The position numbers and the translations under genes were made by a program. Source: Phaeobacter inhibens DSM 16374 (GTDB lineage Bacteria > Pseudomonadota > Alphaproteobacteria > Rhodobacterales > Rhodobacteraceae). Taken from it: a stretch of DNA of 64,000 nt. Shown one piece after another: positions 21,449 to 31,448 of the stretch; position 1 is the first letter of the stretch, and the number at the start of each line of letters is the position of its first letter. The notes below the pieces were generated by a model. That model was not told the origin of the DNA and searched no databases. It saw only the letters and a list, made by a program, of their open reading frames with translations. The DNA lies in NCBI RefSeq assembly GCF_000473105.1, contig NZ_KI421498.1, forward strand, positions 1,860,001 through 1,924,000, in the 5' to 3' direction.

Positions 21449-23389
21449 ATGGCCGAACACAACCTAAGACTGATTGACGCCGCGCGCCCTCTGATCAGGC
21501 GAGAGCGCCAAACGTCGTTTGAACGGCGTCTGGTTGAACATCACGCCGTCAGCAAAGATCACCTGATGCGGGCGCTGGTTCTACGCCAGCATCAGCGTGT
21601 TCCGATTGATCACATCCTTGTTTCCGAAGGATGGGCCAGTCAGGAGCAGGTTCTGGATGCGCTGTCGTCCGAGCATGGAATGCAACGGGTTGATCTGGGT
21701 GGCCATCGCCCTCAGGCGCGTCTGCTCGCGCGCAAACCCGCCCGGTTCTGGCTGCGTCGCTGTGCGCTGCCATATATGCAACTGGGGCAGACACTTGTGG
21801 TGGCGATTGCGCATCCGGCCGGTCTTGCAGAGCTGCAACGCGACCTTGCGGAGAGTTTTGGCGATATCCGACCGGTCATCGCCAGTGAGGCCCAGATCAC
21901 CGAGCTGCTGACCGCGCATTTTCGTGACGATCTCGCCCGCCATGCCAGCGCCTGTGTGCCGCTGACCTACAGCTGCCGTACCCTGGGCCAGCCGAACTGG
22001 CTCGGTCTGCCACTCATCATCGGTCTGGCGACCCTTGCACTTGTCACCATCATGCCGAGGGTGGTTTTCACCTTGCTCTGCGGCCTTGCCCTTTTGACAC
22101 TGCTGCTGTTCGTGCTGCTGAAATGCGCAGGTTTTTTGTCCCATCTTCAGGATCGACGCAGGCAACGTCTGCATCAAAGGGCCCGACCACAGCCCATAAC
22201 CCCGCTCCGCTCCGATCAGGTGCTGGGCGTGCCGACAACACAGCGACGCTTGCCGCGGATCTCCGTTCTGGTGCCCTTGTACAAGGAAGCGGAGATTGGC
22301 CGCGCCCTGTTGAGGCGGCTGTGCAAACTCACCTACCCGCGCAGTCTGCTAGAGGTTCTTCTGGTGCTGGAAGAGGATGACGAGGTTACCCGCAATGCCA
22401 TCCGCTGCGCTGATCTGCCTGAGTGGTTCCGGGTAATCGAGGTACCCGCCCACGGCGGCCTCACCACCAAACCGCGGGCCATGAACTACGCGCTGAACTA
22501 CTGCCGGGGTGAGATTATCGGCGTATGGGATGCCGAGGACGCACCGGAGCCCGACCAGCTGGAGCAGGTCGCAAGCGCCTTTGCGCTAGGGGACAATGAT
22601 CTGGCTTGCCTGCAGGGCGCGCTGGACTACTACAACCCCGGCCAGAACTGGATTTCGCGCTGCTTCACGCTTGAATACGCCAGCTGGTTCCGCATCGTGC
22701 TGCCGGGCATTGCGCGCCTCGGGTTGGTGGTACCACTGGGCGGCACCACACTCTTCATCCGCCGCGACGTTCTTGAGCAACTGGGCGGCTGGGACGCTCA
22801 TAACGTGACCGAGGATGCCGATCTCGGCGTCCGTCTCTGCCGTCTTGGCTACCGCACGGAGATGCTGCCCACCACCACCTATGAGGAGGCAAACTGCCGC
22901 CCGTGGGCGTGGGTCAAGCAACGATCACGCTGGCTGAAGGGCTTCATGGTCACCTATCTGGTCCATATGCGCCGCCCCATTGTGCTGGCCCAGCAACTGG
23001 GCTGGCGGCAATTTCTTGGCTTACAGGCTTTCTTCCTTGGAACGGTCGGTCAGTTCTTGCTGGCACCCTGCCTCTGGACCTTCTGGCTGATCACCCTCGG
23101 GTTCGACCATCCCAGCACACCGCTGCTGCCCGCCGGGGCGCCCTATCTGGCTGCTGCGGTTCTGGTATTTTTCGAATTGCTTGGCATCACGATCGGGATC
23201 ACCGCTGCTTTCGCCAGCGGACGGCGCTGGCTGGCGCTCTGGACACCCAGCATGATCCTGTATTTCCCGATGGGCGTGATCGCCGTCTACAAGGCGCTCT
23301 ATGAGCTGATCTTCAAACCGTTTTTTTGGGACAAGACCGCGCATGGACAGTCGCAGAAACAACCGAAAACACCGCTTCCCCGAACATAG
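21449..23389 (+). CDS. GT2 family glycosyltransferase with N-terminal GspE_N-like domain
   Basis: This is a 646-residue membrane protein. Residues about 20-170 resemble the N-terminal domain of type II secretion ATPases / NfrB-like proteins (ERRLVEHHAVSKDHLMRALV, ILVSEGWASQEQVLDALS). Two membrane helices follow (about 185-235), then a processive GT2 domain. That domain has ISVLVPLYKEAEI, the nucleotide-binding IGVWDAEDAPEPDQLE, the acceptor TEDADLGVRLC and the QxxRW-type KQRSRWLKGFMV. Further C-terminal helices complete it. It probably makes or exports a beta-linked polysaccharide. The polymer is unknown and no other polysaccharide genes are adjacent. It stands alone between carA and a convergent GntR gene. 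Confidence 0.82.
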   Translation: MAEHNLRLIDAARPLIRRERQTSFERRLVEHHAVSKDHLMRALVLRQHQRVPIDHILVSEGWASQEQVLDALSSEHGMQRVDLGGHRPQARLLARKPARFWLRRCALPYMQLGQTLVVAIAHPAGLAELQRDLAESFGDIRPVIASEAQITELLTAHFRDDLARHASACVPLTYSCRTLGQPNWLGLPLIIGLATLALVTIMPRVVFTLLCGLALLTLLLFVLLKCAGFLSHLQDRRRQRLHQRARPQPITPLRSDQVLGVPTTQRRLPRISVLVPLYKEAEIGRALLRRLCKLTYPRSLLEVLLVLEEDDEVTRNAIRCADLPEWFRVIEVPAHGGLTTKPRAMNYALNYCRGEIIGVWDAEDAPEPDQLEQVASAFALGDNDLACLQGALDYYNPGQNWISRCFTLEYASWFRIVLPGIARLGLVVPLGGTTLFIRRDVLEQLGGWDAHNVTEDADLGVRLCRLGYRTEMLPTTTYEEANCRPWAWVKQRSRWLKGFMVTYLVHMRRPIVLAQQLGWRQFLGLQAFFLGTVGQFLLAPCLWTFWLITLGFDHPSTPLLPAGAPYLAAAVLVFFELLGITIGITAAFASGRRWLALWTPSMILYFPMGVIAVYKALYELIFKPFFWDKTAHGQSQKQPKTPLPRT

Positions 23390-23408
23390 GGTGAGGGCAG
23401 CGGGTGCC

Positions 23409-24086
23409 CTATCCCTTGCTGCGATCCCCAGCGTCCTGTTTCAGCCGGGTCATGAAGGCCACCGAGATATGATCCTTCAGCGCCCTTCCCGCCGCCTCCT
23501 CGTCGCGTCGCTCAATGGCATTCACAATGTTCTTATGTTCCGCCTGCGCAATCCGCCCCCGGCCCTCTGCGGCCAGTGACGTGGTTGCCATCAGTGCCAT
23601 GGTGCGATGCACAAGATTCAGCTGCTGCACCAGATAACGGTTGTGGGAGGCAAGATGGATCTGCTCATGGAAACGACGGTTCGCCTTGGCCAGCTCCGTC
23701 GGAGTGTCGACAAAGGCATCATCCGAGGTAACCATCTCCTGCAACACCCGAATTTCCTCTTCGGTGGCGTGGCGTGCGGCAAGGCTGGCGGCCAGCCCTT
23801 CCAACTCACGCCGCACCACATACAGCTCCGCCATCTGGTTGTGGTCCAGCGAGGCAACAATCAGCGACCGGCCATCACGTTCCAGCAAGGACTGCGTCTC
23901 CAGCCGCTGCAAGGCCTCGCGGATCGGGGTGCGCGACACGCCAAACCGTTCAGCAAGGTCGCTTTCGACCAGACGATCACCGGGGCGGTAGACCCCGACA
24001 TCAATGGCTTCAAGGATCAGCGCATAAGCGTCGGTCTGGCTGGTGCTGCGAGTGAGGCTCATGTCGATCCTTGGATTGTTGCTCAC
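23409..24086 (-). CDS. GntR-family transcriptional regulator, FadR subfamily
   Basis: This is a 225-residue regulator; a second ATG at 24062 (MSLTRSTSQ) is an alternative start. The winged helix has the GntR pattern YRPGDRLVESDLAERFGVSR, TPIREALQRLE (about residues 35-65). The C-terminal all-helical FCD ligand domain shows VRRELEGLAASLAARHATEE, RRFHEQIHLASHN and EHKNIVNAIERRD, with the Asp/His metal-site residues typical of the group. Its effector and targets are unknown; the nearest divergent gene is the HAD protein at 24241. Confidence 0.9.
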   Translation of the reverse strand: MSNNPRIDMSLTRSTSQTDAYALILEAIDVGVYRPGDRLVESDLAERFGVSRTPIREALQRLETQSLLERDGRSLIVASLDHNQMAELYVVRRELEGLAASLAARHATEEEIRVLQEMVTSDDAFVDTPTELAKANRRFHEQIHLASHNRYLVQQLNLVHRTMALMATTSLAAEGRGRIAQAEHKNIVNAIERRDEEAAGRALKDHISVAFMTRLKQDAGDRSKG

Positions 24087-24240
24087 CGATGTCTACAGGC
24101 CTCGCCGCCGTGCAATCAACCCCGGCCCGGCCAAGCGGTTAAGATCCGGCTGCTTATTCCTGCCAAAGAGCGCGTTTCGACCACATCTAGTCCGCCGGCA
24201 ATGCTTGCAATTGCACAGGTCGCGGCCTAGGTCCCACGCC

Positions 24241-24882
24241 ATGGTATCGCAATCTTTCTCTCACGTCCGCCACTGGGTGTTCGACCTCGACAACACCCTC
24301 TATCACCCGTCCGCCCGGCTGTTTGACCAGATTGAGGTCAAGATGACGGATTATGTCATGGCTGCCCTTGGCGTTGACCAGAAGATGGCCAACAAGCTGC
24401 GCGATGACTACTGGCGCGAGCATGGCACCACCCTTGCCGGGCTGATGGCACACCATGATCTGGATCCAGATCCCTTCTTGCTCGAGGTCCACGATATCAA
24501 CTTCGATCAGCTGGAACCGGACATCCTGCTGGCCGAACGGATCAGAACCCTGCCCGGCAAACGGATCATTTATACCAATGGCACCGCGCCGTATGCCGAG
24601 CAGGTGCTGGCCGCGCGAGGGCTTGAGGGGTGCTTTGACGAAATCTACGGCGTTGAGCACGCGAACTATCGCCCCAAACCGGAGCGCCAGGCCTTTGACA
24701 TCGTCTTTGCCAAGGCCGACATCGATACAGCGAAGGCCGCGATGTTTGAGGATGATCCACGCAACCTCCAGGCCCCGCATGATCTGGGCATGCGGACCGT
24801 CCATGTCGCGCCCGAGGCTACAGCCGGCGCGCATATTCATCACCATACAGACGATTTAACCCGGTTCCTCGGATTGCTCTGA
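24241..24882 (+). CDS. HAD-family pyrimidine 5'-nucleotidase-like phosphatase
   Basis: This 213-residue protein starts at 24241 (a 66-codon upstream extension is low complexity and overlaps the GntR promoter). HAD motif I is VFDLDNTLYHPSARLFDQIE, the pattern of the SDT1/pyrimidine 5'-nucleotidase branch. Motif II is IIYTNGT, the motif III lysine is in YRPKPERQAF and motif IV is MFEDDPRNL. It probably dephosphorylates pyrimidine nucleotides or related metabolites. A histidine-rich C-terminus (AHIHHHTDD) is unusual and may bind metal. Confidence 0.88.
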   Translation: MVSQSFSHVRHWVFDLDNTLYHPSARLFDQIEVKMTDYVMAALGVDQKMANKLRDDYWREHGTTLAGLMAHHDLDPDPFLLEVHDINFDQLEPDILLAERIRTLPGKRIIYTNGTAPYAEQVLAARGLEGCFDEIYGVEHANYRPKPERQAFDIVFAKADIDTAKAAMFEDDPRNLQAPHDLGMRTVHVAPEATAGAHIHHHTDDLTRFLGLL

Positions 24883-25059
24883 GGGCAAGCGGGCTATCAC
24901 GACCTCTAGTTGCGCATCCTGTCGCACCCCTGTGGCGCGCCGCCGCACCGGCCTTTTGTTGGGGTCGTGAAGGTATATATGGCTGGCATCTTTGACGCGC
25001 GCCCGTAGCTTCTTGCTGCTGTGATCCGCGCAGATTGCCCAGACCAAGGATGCCGCCCA

Positions 25060-25305
25060 ATGAATGACATGACTTTTGACCACACCCAGCACCCGACAGC
25101 GCCCTCGGCCACCGCACCATCACCTGTGAGGCCGCCTGAAACCCGCAATCAGGCCAATGCGACGAAGGCTCTGCTGGCCATTCTGCTCTATGTGCTGCTC
25201 TGGGGACTTGCCGTCGCCATCTGGGGTCTGCCTGCACTATTCCTGCCTGCGGTGGCCAAAACAGCCGTCATGTTCGTGATCCTGGTGAGCATCACGCGCG
25301 GTTAG
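25060..25305 (+). CDS. Small membrane protein, unknown function
   Basis: This 81-residue product starts at 25060. A polar, proline-rich N-terminal half (PTAPSATAPSPVRPPE) is followed by two closely spaced hydrophobic segments (ALLAILLYVLLWGLAVAIWG and FLPAVAKTAVMFVILVSI), so one hairpin in the inner membrane is likely. It is not recognised as a family. It lies between the HAD phosphatase and the UbiH-like gene with about 100 bases on the downstream side. Confidence 0.6.
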   Translation: MNDMTFDHTQHPTAPSATAPSPVRPPETRNQANATKALLAILLYVLLWGLAVAIWGLPALFLPAVAKTAVMFVILVSITRG

Positions 25306-25409
25306 GCGTCGGCAACCGCAGTCAACGGCACCATCAAAAAGGACAGTATGTCGCTTGTCATTCTGACCAGCACCGGCCTATCTCAGACGTAGAGACGAAA
25401 GGCGGGTTC

Positions 25410-26606
25410 ATGGCTGACAGTTGCGACATTCTGATTTCCGGCGGCGGCATCGCAGGGTTGACCGCCGCGGCGACACTGGGCGCTGCCGGGTTCAAGGTGA
25501 TCTGCGTCGACCCGACGCCACCAGTGACGCTGCGCGATGATGCCGGGGCCGATCTGCGCACCACCGCAATTCTTCAACCGGCCAAGGCACTGCTGCAAGA
25601 GGCCGGGATATGGACCCGGCTTGACAGCCACGCCGCCCCGCTGGACATCATGCGGATCATTGATGCAGGCGGCGCTGAGCCTGTGGCCCGCGTCACCAAG
25701 GATTTCAAATCTGCCGACATTTCTGATCAGCCTTTTGGCTGGAACCTGCCCAACTGGCTACTGCGCCGGGAACTTCTGGCGCGCCTTGATGACCTCGCAA
25801 CTGTGGATTTCCGTCCCGGCCTTGGTACCAGCGGCCTGTTCACACGCACAAATGCCGCACAGGTCACCCTGAGTGACGGCACCTGCGTCACCGCGAGGCT
25901 GGTCCTGGCCTGCGATGGACGTGACAGCCCCATGCGACGCGCGGCGGGCATCCCCGTACGAACAACCCGCTACGGGCAAAAAGCGCTGGCGTTTGCCGTC
26001 ACACACGCGCTGCCACATCAGAATGTCTCAACCGAGATCCACCGCTCTGGCGGGCCGTTCACACTGGTCCCGCTGCCGGATCACAACGGCCAGCCCTCTT
26101 CCGCCATTGTCTGGATGGAGCGCGGCCCACGAGCGCAAGCGCTGCAGCGCATGGATGTGGACGCTTTCGAGACTGAAATGAACCGCCGCAGCTGTGGCGT
26201 TCTGGGACAGCTGCATCTTGCCTCCCGCCGCAGCATCTGGCCCATCATCAGCCAATCAGCCGCCCGCATGAGCGCTGAGCGCCTTGCACTGATGGCCGAA
26301 GCAGCCCATGTCGTGCCGCCTATTGGGGCGCAGGGACTGAACATGTCTCTGGGTGATCTGCGCGTTCTGCTGGATTTGGCGCAGGCCCGCCCCGAGGGGC
26401 TAGGTGATGCCGCCATGTTAGAAAGCTATCATAAGGCCCGCCACAGCGAGATTATGATGCGGGTGAAGGGGATCGATCTCTTGAACCGGACCTCCATGCT
26501 GACCCCGCGTCCGCTGCGCGACCTGCGCGCTTTTGGGCTCAATGCGCTCTACTCCATGGCGCCGGTACGCAAAACGCTGATGCAGATGGGGCTGGGTGTC
26601 AAATAA
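25410..26606 (+). CDS. UbiH/UbiF-family FAD monooxygenase (ubiquinone biosynthesis)
   Basis: This 398-residue flavoprotein has the dinucleotide-binding ILISGGGIAGLTAAATLG (residues 8-25), the mid-protein LVLACDGRDSPMRR (about residue 165) and the second FAD motif LMAEAAHVVPPIGAQGLNMS (about residue 295). These define the ubiquinone hydroxylase family, which adds hydroxyl groups to the ubiquinone ring. Which ring position is hydroxylated (UbiH, UbiF, UbiL type) cannot be told. Its stop precedes the ATG of the M50-like gene by one base, so they form an operon. Confidence 0.88.
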   Translation: MADSCDILISGGGIAGLTAAATLGAAGFKVICVDPTPPVTLRDDAGADLRTTAILQPAKALLQEAGIWTRLDSHAAPLDIMRIIDAGGAEPVARVTKDFKSADISDQPFGWNLPNWLLRRELLARLDDLATVDFRPGLGTSGLFTRTNAAQVTLSDGTCVTARLVLACDGRDSPMRRAAGIPVRTTRYGQKALAFAVTHALPHQNVSTEIHRSGGPFTLVPLPDHNGQPSSAIVWMERGPRAQALQRMDVDAFETEMNRRSCGVLGQLHLASRRSIWPIISQSAARMSAERLALMAEAAHVVPPIGAQGLNMSLGDLRVLLDLAQARPEGLGDAAMLESYHKARHSEIMMRVKGIDLLNRTSMLTPRPLRDLRAFGLNALYSMAPVRKTLMQMGLGVK

Positions 26607-26607
26607 G

Positions 26608-27300
26608 ATGCCATTTCTACGGCGTGTCATCACAGGACATTGGCAGCTGATCTGCCTGACGCTGATGATCGTGCTGCTCTGGTCCACGCCAGCAGTTCTG
26701 CCACTGCGTATCCTGACCGTCTTCCTGCACGAAACGTCTCATGCCATTGTCACACTGGCCACCGGCGGTGAGGTGCTCAACCTCACCATAGACCCCTATG
26801 AAGGTGGCAGCGTGACGTCGCGGGGCGGCAACCGCTTTCTGACGCTGTCAGCCGGGTATACCGGTTCGCTGTTCATTGGGGCTGCGTTGTTTGTCATCGC
26901 TCTGCGCACCGATTGGGACCGTAGGATTCTGGCCCTGTTTGGGGCGTTGACGCTGTTTGTTGCAGCCCTCTATATCCGTGACCTCTTCGCATTCGGTTTC
27001 ACCTTGGTGACAGGCGCAATGATGTTGGCCACCGCCCGCTATCTCAGCCTTGCCGCCAATGACATGACCCTGCGGATTATCGGCATCAGCAGCATGATCT
27101 ATGCGCCCCTCGACATCTGGGACGATACGATCGCGCGCTCTTACCTGCGCTCAGATGCCCGTATGATGGCCGAGGACATCGGCGGTACGACCGTAGTTTG
27201 GGGTGGTCTATGGCTGGCAATCAGTCTGGCAGTGATTGGGATCACGCTCCGATATGGGCTTGGCAAATCCAGCAATATCTCACTGCGCCGCAAGGTGTAG
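26608..27300 (+). CDS. M50B-like membrane metallopeptidase
   Basis: This 230-residue polytopic membrane protein starts at 26608 directly after the ubiH-like stop; a GTG at 26596 overlapping that gene is the alternative. A zinc-binding HETSH motif (about residue 40, HExxH) lies in the first hydrophobic region. Four to six further hydrophobic segments follow, and TIDPYEGGSVTSRGG resembles the M50B family pattern. These proteins are site-2-protease relatives, but substrates are mostly unknown. The second half includes DIWDDTI, which could carry the third zinc ligand. Confidence 0.75.
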   Translation: MPFLRRVITGHWQLICLTLMIVLLWSTPAVLPLRILTVFLHETSHAIVTLATGGEVLNLTIDPYEGGSVTSRGGNRFLTLSAGYTGSLFIGAALFVIALRTDWDRRILALFGALTLFVAALYIRDLFAFGFTLVTGAMMLATARYLSLAANDMTLRIIGISSMIYAPLDIWDDTIARSYLRSDARMMAEDIGGTTVVWGGLWLAISLAVIGITLRYGLGKSSNISLRRKV

Positions 27301-27301
27301 A

Positions 27302-27760
27302 TCACCCCAGCGGGCCCGGCCTGCGTTCCTCGCTCAACAGCACATTTGCATCAACACTGCCCACGCCGGGCAGCGTCATCACCCGTCGCCGCAGCACCCG
27401 CTCGAAATCGGCAATATCCCGAGCGGTGACTCGCAGGCGGTAATCATACATGCCCAGAATATGCTCGACCGTTTGCACCTCGGGGATAGCAGACACTGCG
27501 CGTTCGAAATCTTCCAGGCTGACCCGCCCCTTGGTGGCCAGCTTGATGCCCAGAAAAACAGTCACACCAAAGCCCAGTTTGCCTGCATCCAGATCAAGTT
27601 TGCGCCCGGTGATAATACCTGCCTCCTGCAACCGGCGAATGCGGCGCCACGCCGCCGGCTGACTAAGGCCCAGCGCGCGCCCCAAAGCCCCCGCCGTTTG
27701 CGTGGCATCCCGGCTGAGAGCGCGCAAGAACGCATGATCAATCTCGTCTAACTGGATCAT
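27302..27760 (-). CDS. Lrp/AsnC-family transcriptional regulator
   Basis: This 152-residue regulator has an N-terminal HTH (IDHAFLRALSRDATQTAGAL, GLSQPAAWRRIRRLQEAG) and a C-terminal RAM ligand domain (VTVFLGIKLATKG, IPEVQTVEHILGMYDYRLRV). It is translationally coupled by an ATGA overlap to a second Lrp/AsnC gene upstream. Such pairs may form hetero-oligomers. Target genes probably include its own operon and perhaps ilvC; this is inference. Confidence 0.92.
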   Translation of the reverse strand: MIQLDEIDHAFLRALSRDATQTAGALGRALGLSQPAAWRRIRRLQEAGIITGRKLDLDAGKLGFGVTVFLGIKLATKGRVSLEDFERAVSAIPEVQTVEHILGMYDYRLRVTARDIADFERVLRRRVMTLPGVGSVDANVLLSEERRPGPLG

Positions 27761-28212
27761 ATCGGCAGCGCCTCGTTCGATTTGATCCGCGCCACATGCA
27801 TCAGCGCCTCGATATCGGTGATATGCGGCAAGGTCAGGATCGCCGCACGGTAGATCTGCTGATAATGCGGCATGTCCCGCGCAATCACCGAAAGCCGCAC
27901 ATCCACCTGCCCCAGAAAGGTCTGGATCTCCAGCACCTCAGGGATCTCGCGTGCGGCGGGAATAAACTCATCAAAGGCCCGCGGATTGGTCTTGTCCAGC
28001 GTGATGCGCAGGGAGACCTCTACTTCATAGCCCAAGGCCCGCCAGTCGATCACCGCCCGCTGACCAAGGATCACGCCTCCCTCGCGCAGCTTCTCCAGTC
28101 GCCGCGACAGCCGCGACGCAGTCAGGCCAAGGCGGTCCCCCAGATCAGGCAGCGATTGTTCCGGATCCGCCTGCAGGTGGCGAAGTATGCGTCGGTCAAG
28201 GTCATCAAGCAT
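27757..28212 (-). CDS. Lrp/AsnC-family transcriptional regulator (second copy)
   Basis: This 151-residue protein starts at 28212 (MLDDLDRRILRHLQADP), which is the standard family start; an upstream ATG at 28302 adds an unlikely extension. HTH: LPDLGDRLGLTASRLSRRLE; RAM domain: VEVSLRITLDKTN, IPEVLEIQTFLGQVDVRLSV. It is divergent from ilvC with a 131-base gap containing repeated ATACGA half-sites. An amino-acid-responsive regulator of the neighbouring ilvC is plausible. Confidence 0.92.
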   Translation of the reverse strand: MLDDLDRRILRHLQADPEQSLPDLGDRLGLTASRLSRRLEKLREGGVILGQRAVIDWRALGYEVEVSLRITLDKTNPRAFDEFIPAAREIPEVLEIQTFLGQVDVRLSVIARDMPHYQQIYRAAILTLPHITDIEALMHVARIKSNEALPI

Positions 28213-28217
28213 GAAAT

Positions 28218-29366
<1,149 letters not shown>

Positions 29367-29403
29367 GGCGCCCGCGGATCCTTCCGCAGCTTTTTCCTCT
29401 GCA

Positions 29404-29434
29404 GGGCGCTCCGCATTGGGGCGCCCTTTTTATT
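29404..29434 (+). terminator. Terminator after ilvC
   Basis: GGGCGCTCC (29404-29412) pairs with GGGGCGCCC (29418-29426) and is followed by TTTTTATTT. It ends 22 bases before the EamA gene. Confidence 0.85.
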
Positions 29435-29455
29435 TGAACCGATTGAGGCTTTCCC

Positions 29456-30370
29456 ATGTCAGATTCTCCAAGTGGCGCCAATTGGGCCAAGCTTTTGTTC
29501 CTCGGTGTGATCTGGGGCGCCTCCTTCATGGCGGTGTCGCTGGCACTCAGGGGCTTCCCACCGATGACCATCGCCGCGCTCAGAATTCTGATCGGCGCGC
29601 TGTGCCTGCTTGCTGTGATCAGGGTCATGGGAATTCAACTGCCTACGCTGCGCACACATGATGGACGGATTATCTGGGCCTGCGCTTTTGGCATGGGGTT
29701 CTTCAGCAACGCTCTGCCGTTCACCTTGCTCAGCTGGGGGCAGACCTATGTGGCCAGCGGCTTTGCCGGGGTTTGCATGGCGGTGGTGCCGCTGTTTGTT
29801 CTGCCGCTGGCGCATCTTCTGGTGCCCGGCGAGCATATGACCCTGCGCCGCACTATCAGCTTTCTCATTGGCTTTGCCGGCGTGGTCGTACTGATCGGGC
29901 TGGACGCCTTCCGCTCTGCGGGTACGGATTTCGAATCCCTCGCCCGGCTCGCCTGCCTTGGCGCAGCGCTGTGCTATGCCATCGGTTCAATCATTACCCG
30001 GCTTTGCCCGAAGGTGAACATGCTGTCCCTCTCTGCCGCGGCGCTCCTCTGCGGTGCCGCCATGATGACGCCCGCCGCGCTCTGGGCCGAAGGCATGCCG
30101 AACCTGCCTGCCATCCAGCCGCTTGCCGCCGTGATCTACCTCGGCTTGCTGCCCACAGCCCTCGCTCAGGTGCTGCTGGTTCAGGTCGCCCGCAGCGCAG
30201 GTCCGGCGTTCCTGTCCACCGTGAACTATCAGGTGCCCGTCTGGTCGGTGATCTTCGGTGCCGCCCTGCTTGGCGAAACCCTGCCGCCGCAGCTCTTTGC
30301 TGCACTGGCGCTGATCCTCGGCGGATTGCTTCTCAGCCGCCGCCGACGCCCGCGCACGGCCTGCCCATGA
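29456..30370 (+). CDS. EamA-family (DMT) transporter
   Basis: This 304-residue protein consists of about ten hydrophobic helices with two EamA repeats. The first opens KLLFLGVIWGASFMAVSLAL (about residue 10); the second follows around residue 155 (LARLACLGAALCYAIGSIIT). YVASGFAGVCMAVVPLFVLP and TVNYQVPVWSVIFGAALLGE are typical. It is probably an exporter of a metabolite or amino acid; substrate unknown. A paralogue follows in the same direction 87 bases downstream, so the pair likely arose by tandem duplication. Confidence 0.9.
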   Translation: MSDSPSGANWAKLLFLGVIWGASFMAVSLALRGFPPMTIAALRILIGALCLLAVIRVMGIQLPTLRTHDGRIIWACAFGMGFFSNALPFTLLSWGQTYVASGFAGVCMAVVPLFVLPLAHLLVPGEHMTLRRTISFLIGFAGVVVLIGLDAFRSAGTDFESLARLACLGAALCYAIGSIITRLCPKVNMLSLSAAALLCGAAMMTPAALWAEGMPNLPAIQPLAAVIYLGLLPTALAQVLLVQVARSAGPAFLSTVNYQVPVWSVIFGAALLGETLPPQLFAALALILGGLLLSRRRRPRTACP

Positions 30371-30457
30371 AAACTGTTCGATAGATAACAAAGCAATTGT
30401 CATTGACCCAACGCGCCTGGCGGGGTTTTGTCGCGCGGTGAACCGGCGGAGGACCCT

Positions 30458-31366
30458 ATGCCCAATATCGCACCGCGCTACTGGCTGATGATCGCCATCC
30501 TCGGCTTTGTCTGGGGCGGGACATTCCTGCTGATCAAGCTTGCGCTAGAGGGCACCACCCCGTTCTGGCTGGCGGCCAGCCGCATCGGGTTTGCAGCACT
30601 TCTGCTCAGTGCAATCTGGGGCGCGCGCGGGTTCAAGCTTTTCAAAGATCAGACAAACTGGCCGTCGCTGACCCTGATCGGCATCCTCAGCACCGCCCTG
30701 CCCTTCATGCTGATCTCGTGGGGGCAGCAGCATGTTTCCTCCGGATTTACCGGCGTCAGCATGGCCGCCATCCCGCTGATGGTACTGCCGCTGGCGCATG
30801 TTTTCATCCCAGGAGAGCAAATGAGCCTGCGCCGGGTGATCGGATTTGCCATCGGCTTCGGCGGGGTTGCAGTCCTGCTCGGCAGCAAAGCATTTGAAAG
30901 CAGTGGCGCGGCGCTTGAAGGCTATGGTCGCGCCGCCTGTCTTGCCGCTGCCGCCTGCTACTCGGTCAGCTCCATCCTGACGCGCCGCCTGCCGCCCGTG
31001 GATCCGTTGGGGCTGGCGGCCATCCTCCTGCTCATCGGGTCCGCGCTCATCATCCCCGTCGCCTGGCTGGCAGAGGGGCCGCCGGTGATCCCTGACACTC
31101 AAACCCTCTGCATTGCTGCAGTCCTGGGCCTGATCCCGACTGCCGCCGCAAACCTCTTGCGCGTTATCGTGGTCCGTGAGGCCGGTCCCACCTTCATGAC
31201 ACTGACGAATTATCAGGTGCCGGTTTGGGCCGTCGTGTTGGGCGCATTTTTTCTGGGCGAGGATCTGCCGCCTGCGATGCTAATGGCGCTACTGCTGATC
31301 CTCAGCGGCCTTTGCATCAGCCAGTTTGGCGCCCTGACACGGCTGTTTGGGCGCACCAAAAAATAG
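30458..31366 (+). CDS. EamA-family (DMT) transporter, tandem paralogue
   Basis: This 302-residue protein starts at 30458 with GGAGG upstream. It has the same two-repeat layout as its neighbour and closely similar segments (LGFVWGGTFLLIKLALEG, VSSGFTGVSMAAIPLMVLPL, TNYQVPVWAVVLGAFFLGED). Substrate unknown. The two may be differently specialised copies or act together. Confidence 0.9.
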   Translation: MPNIAPRYWLMIAILGFVWGGTFLLIKLALEGTTPFWLAASRIGFAALLLSAIWGARGFKLFKDQTNWPSLTLIGILSTALPFMLISWGQQHVSSGFTGVSMAAIPLMVLPLAHVFIPGEQMSLRRVIGFAIGFGGVAVLLGSKAFESSGAALEGYGRAACLAAAACYSVSSILTRRLPPVDPLGLAAILLLIGSALIIPVAWLAEGPPVIPDTQTLCIAAVLGLIPTAAANLLRVIVVREAGPTFMTLTNYQVPVWAVVLGAFFLGEDLPPAMLMALLLILSGLCISQFGALTRLFGRTKK

Positions 31367-31374
31367 TCCATAGG

Positions 31375-31413
31375 ATAAAAAGTGCCCGCCAGCTGACACA
31401 TCAGCAGCGGGCA
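31375..31413 (-). terminator. Terminator of the folB-folP-glmM operon
   Basis: Read on the minus strand, TGCCCGCTGCTGA and TCAGCTGGCGGGCA form an imperfect stem of about 12 pairs followed by CTTTTTATCC. It lies 35 bases after the glmM stop, in the gap to the convergent EamA gene. Confidence 0.8.
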
Positions 31414-31448
31414 ATTCCAGCCAGTCTCGTCGCAATCCCAAGACAGCT

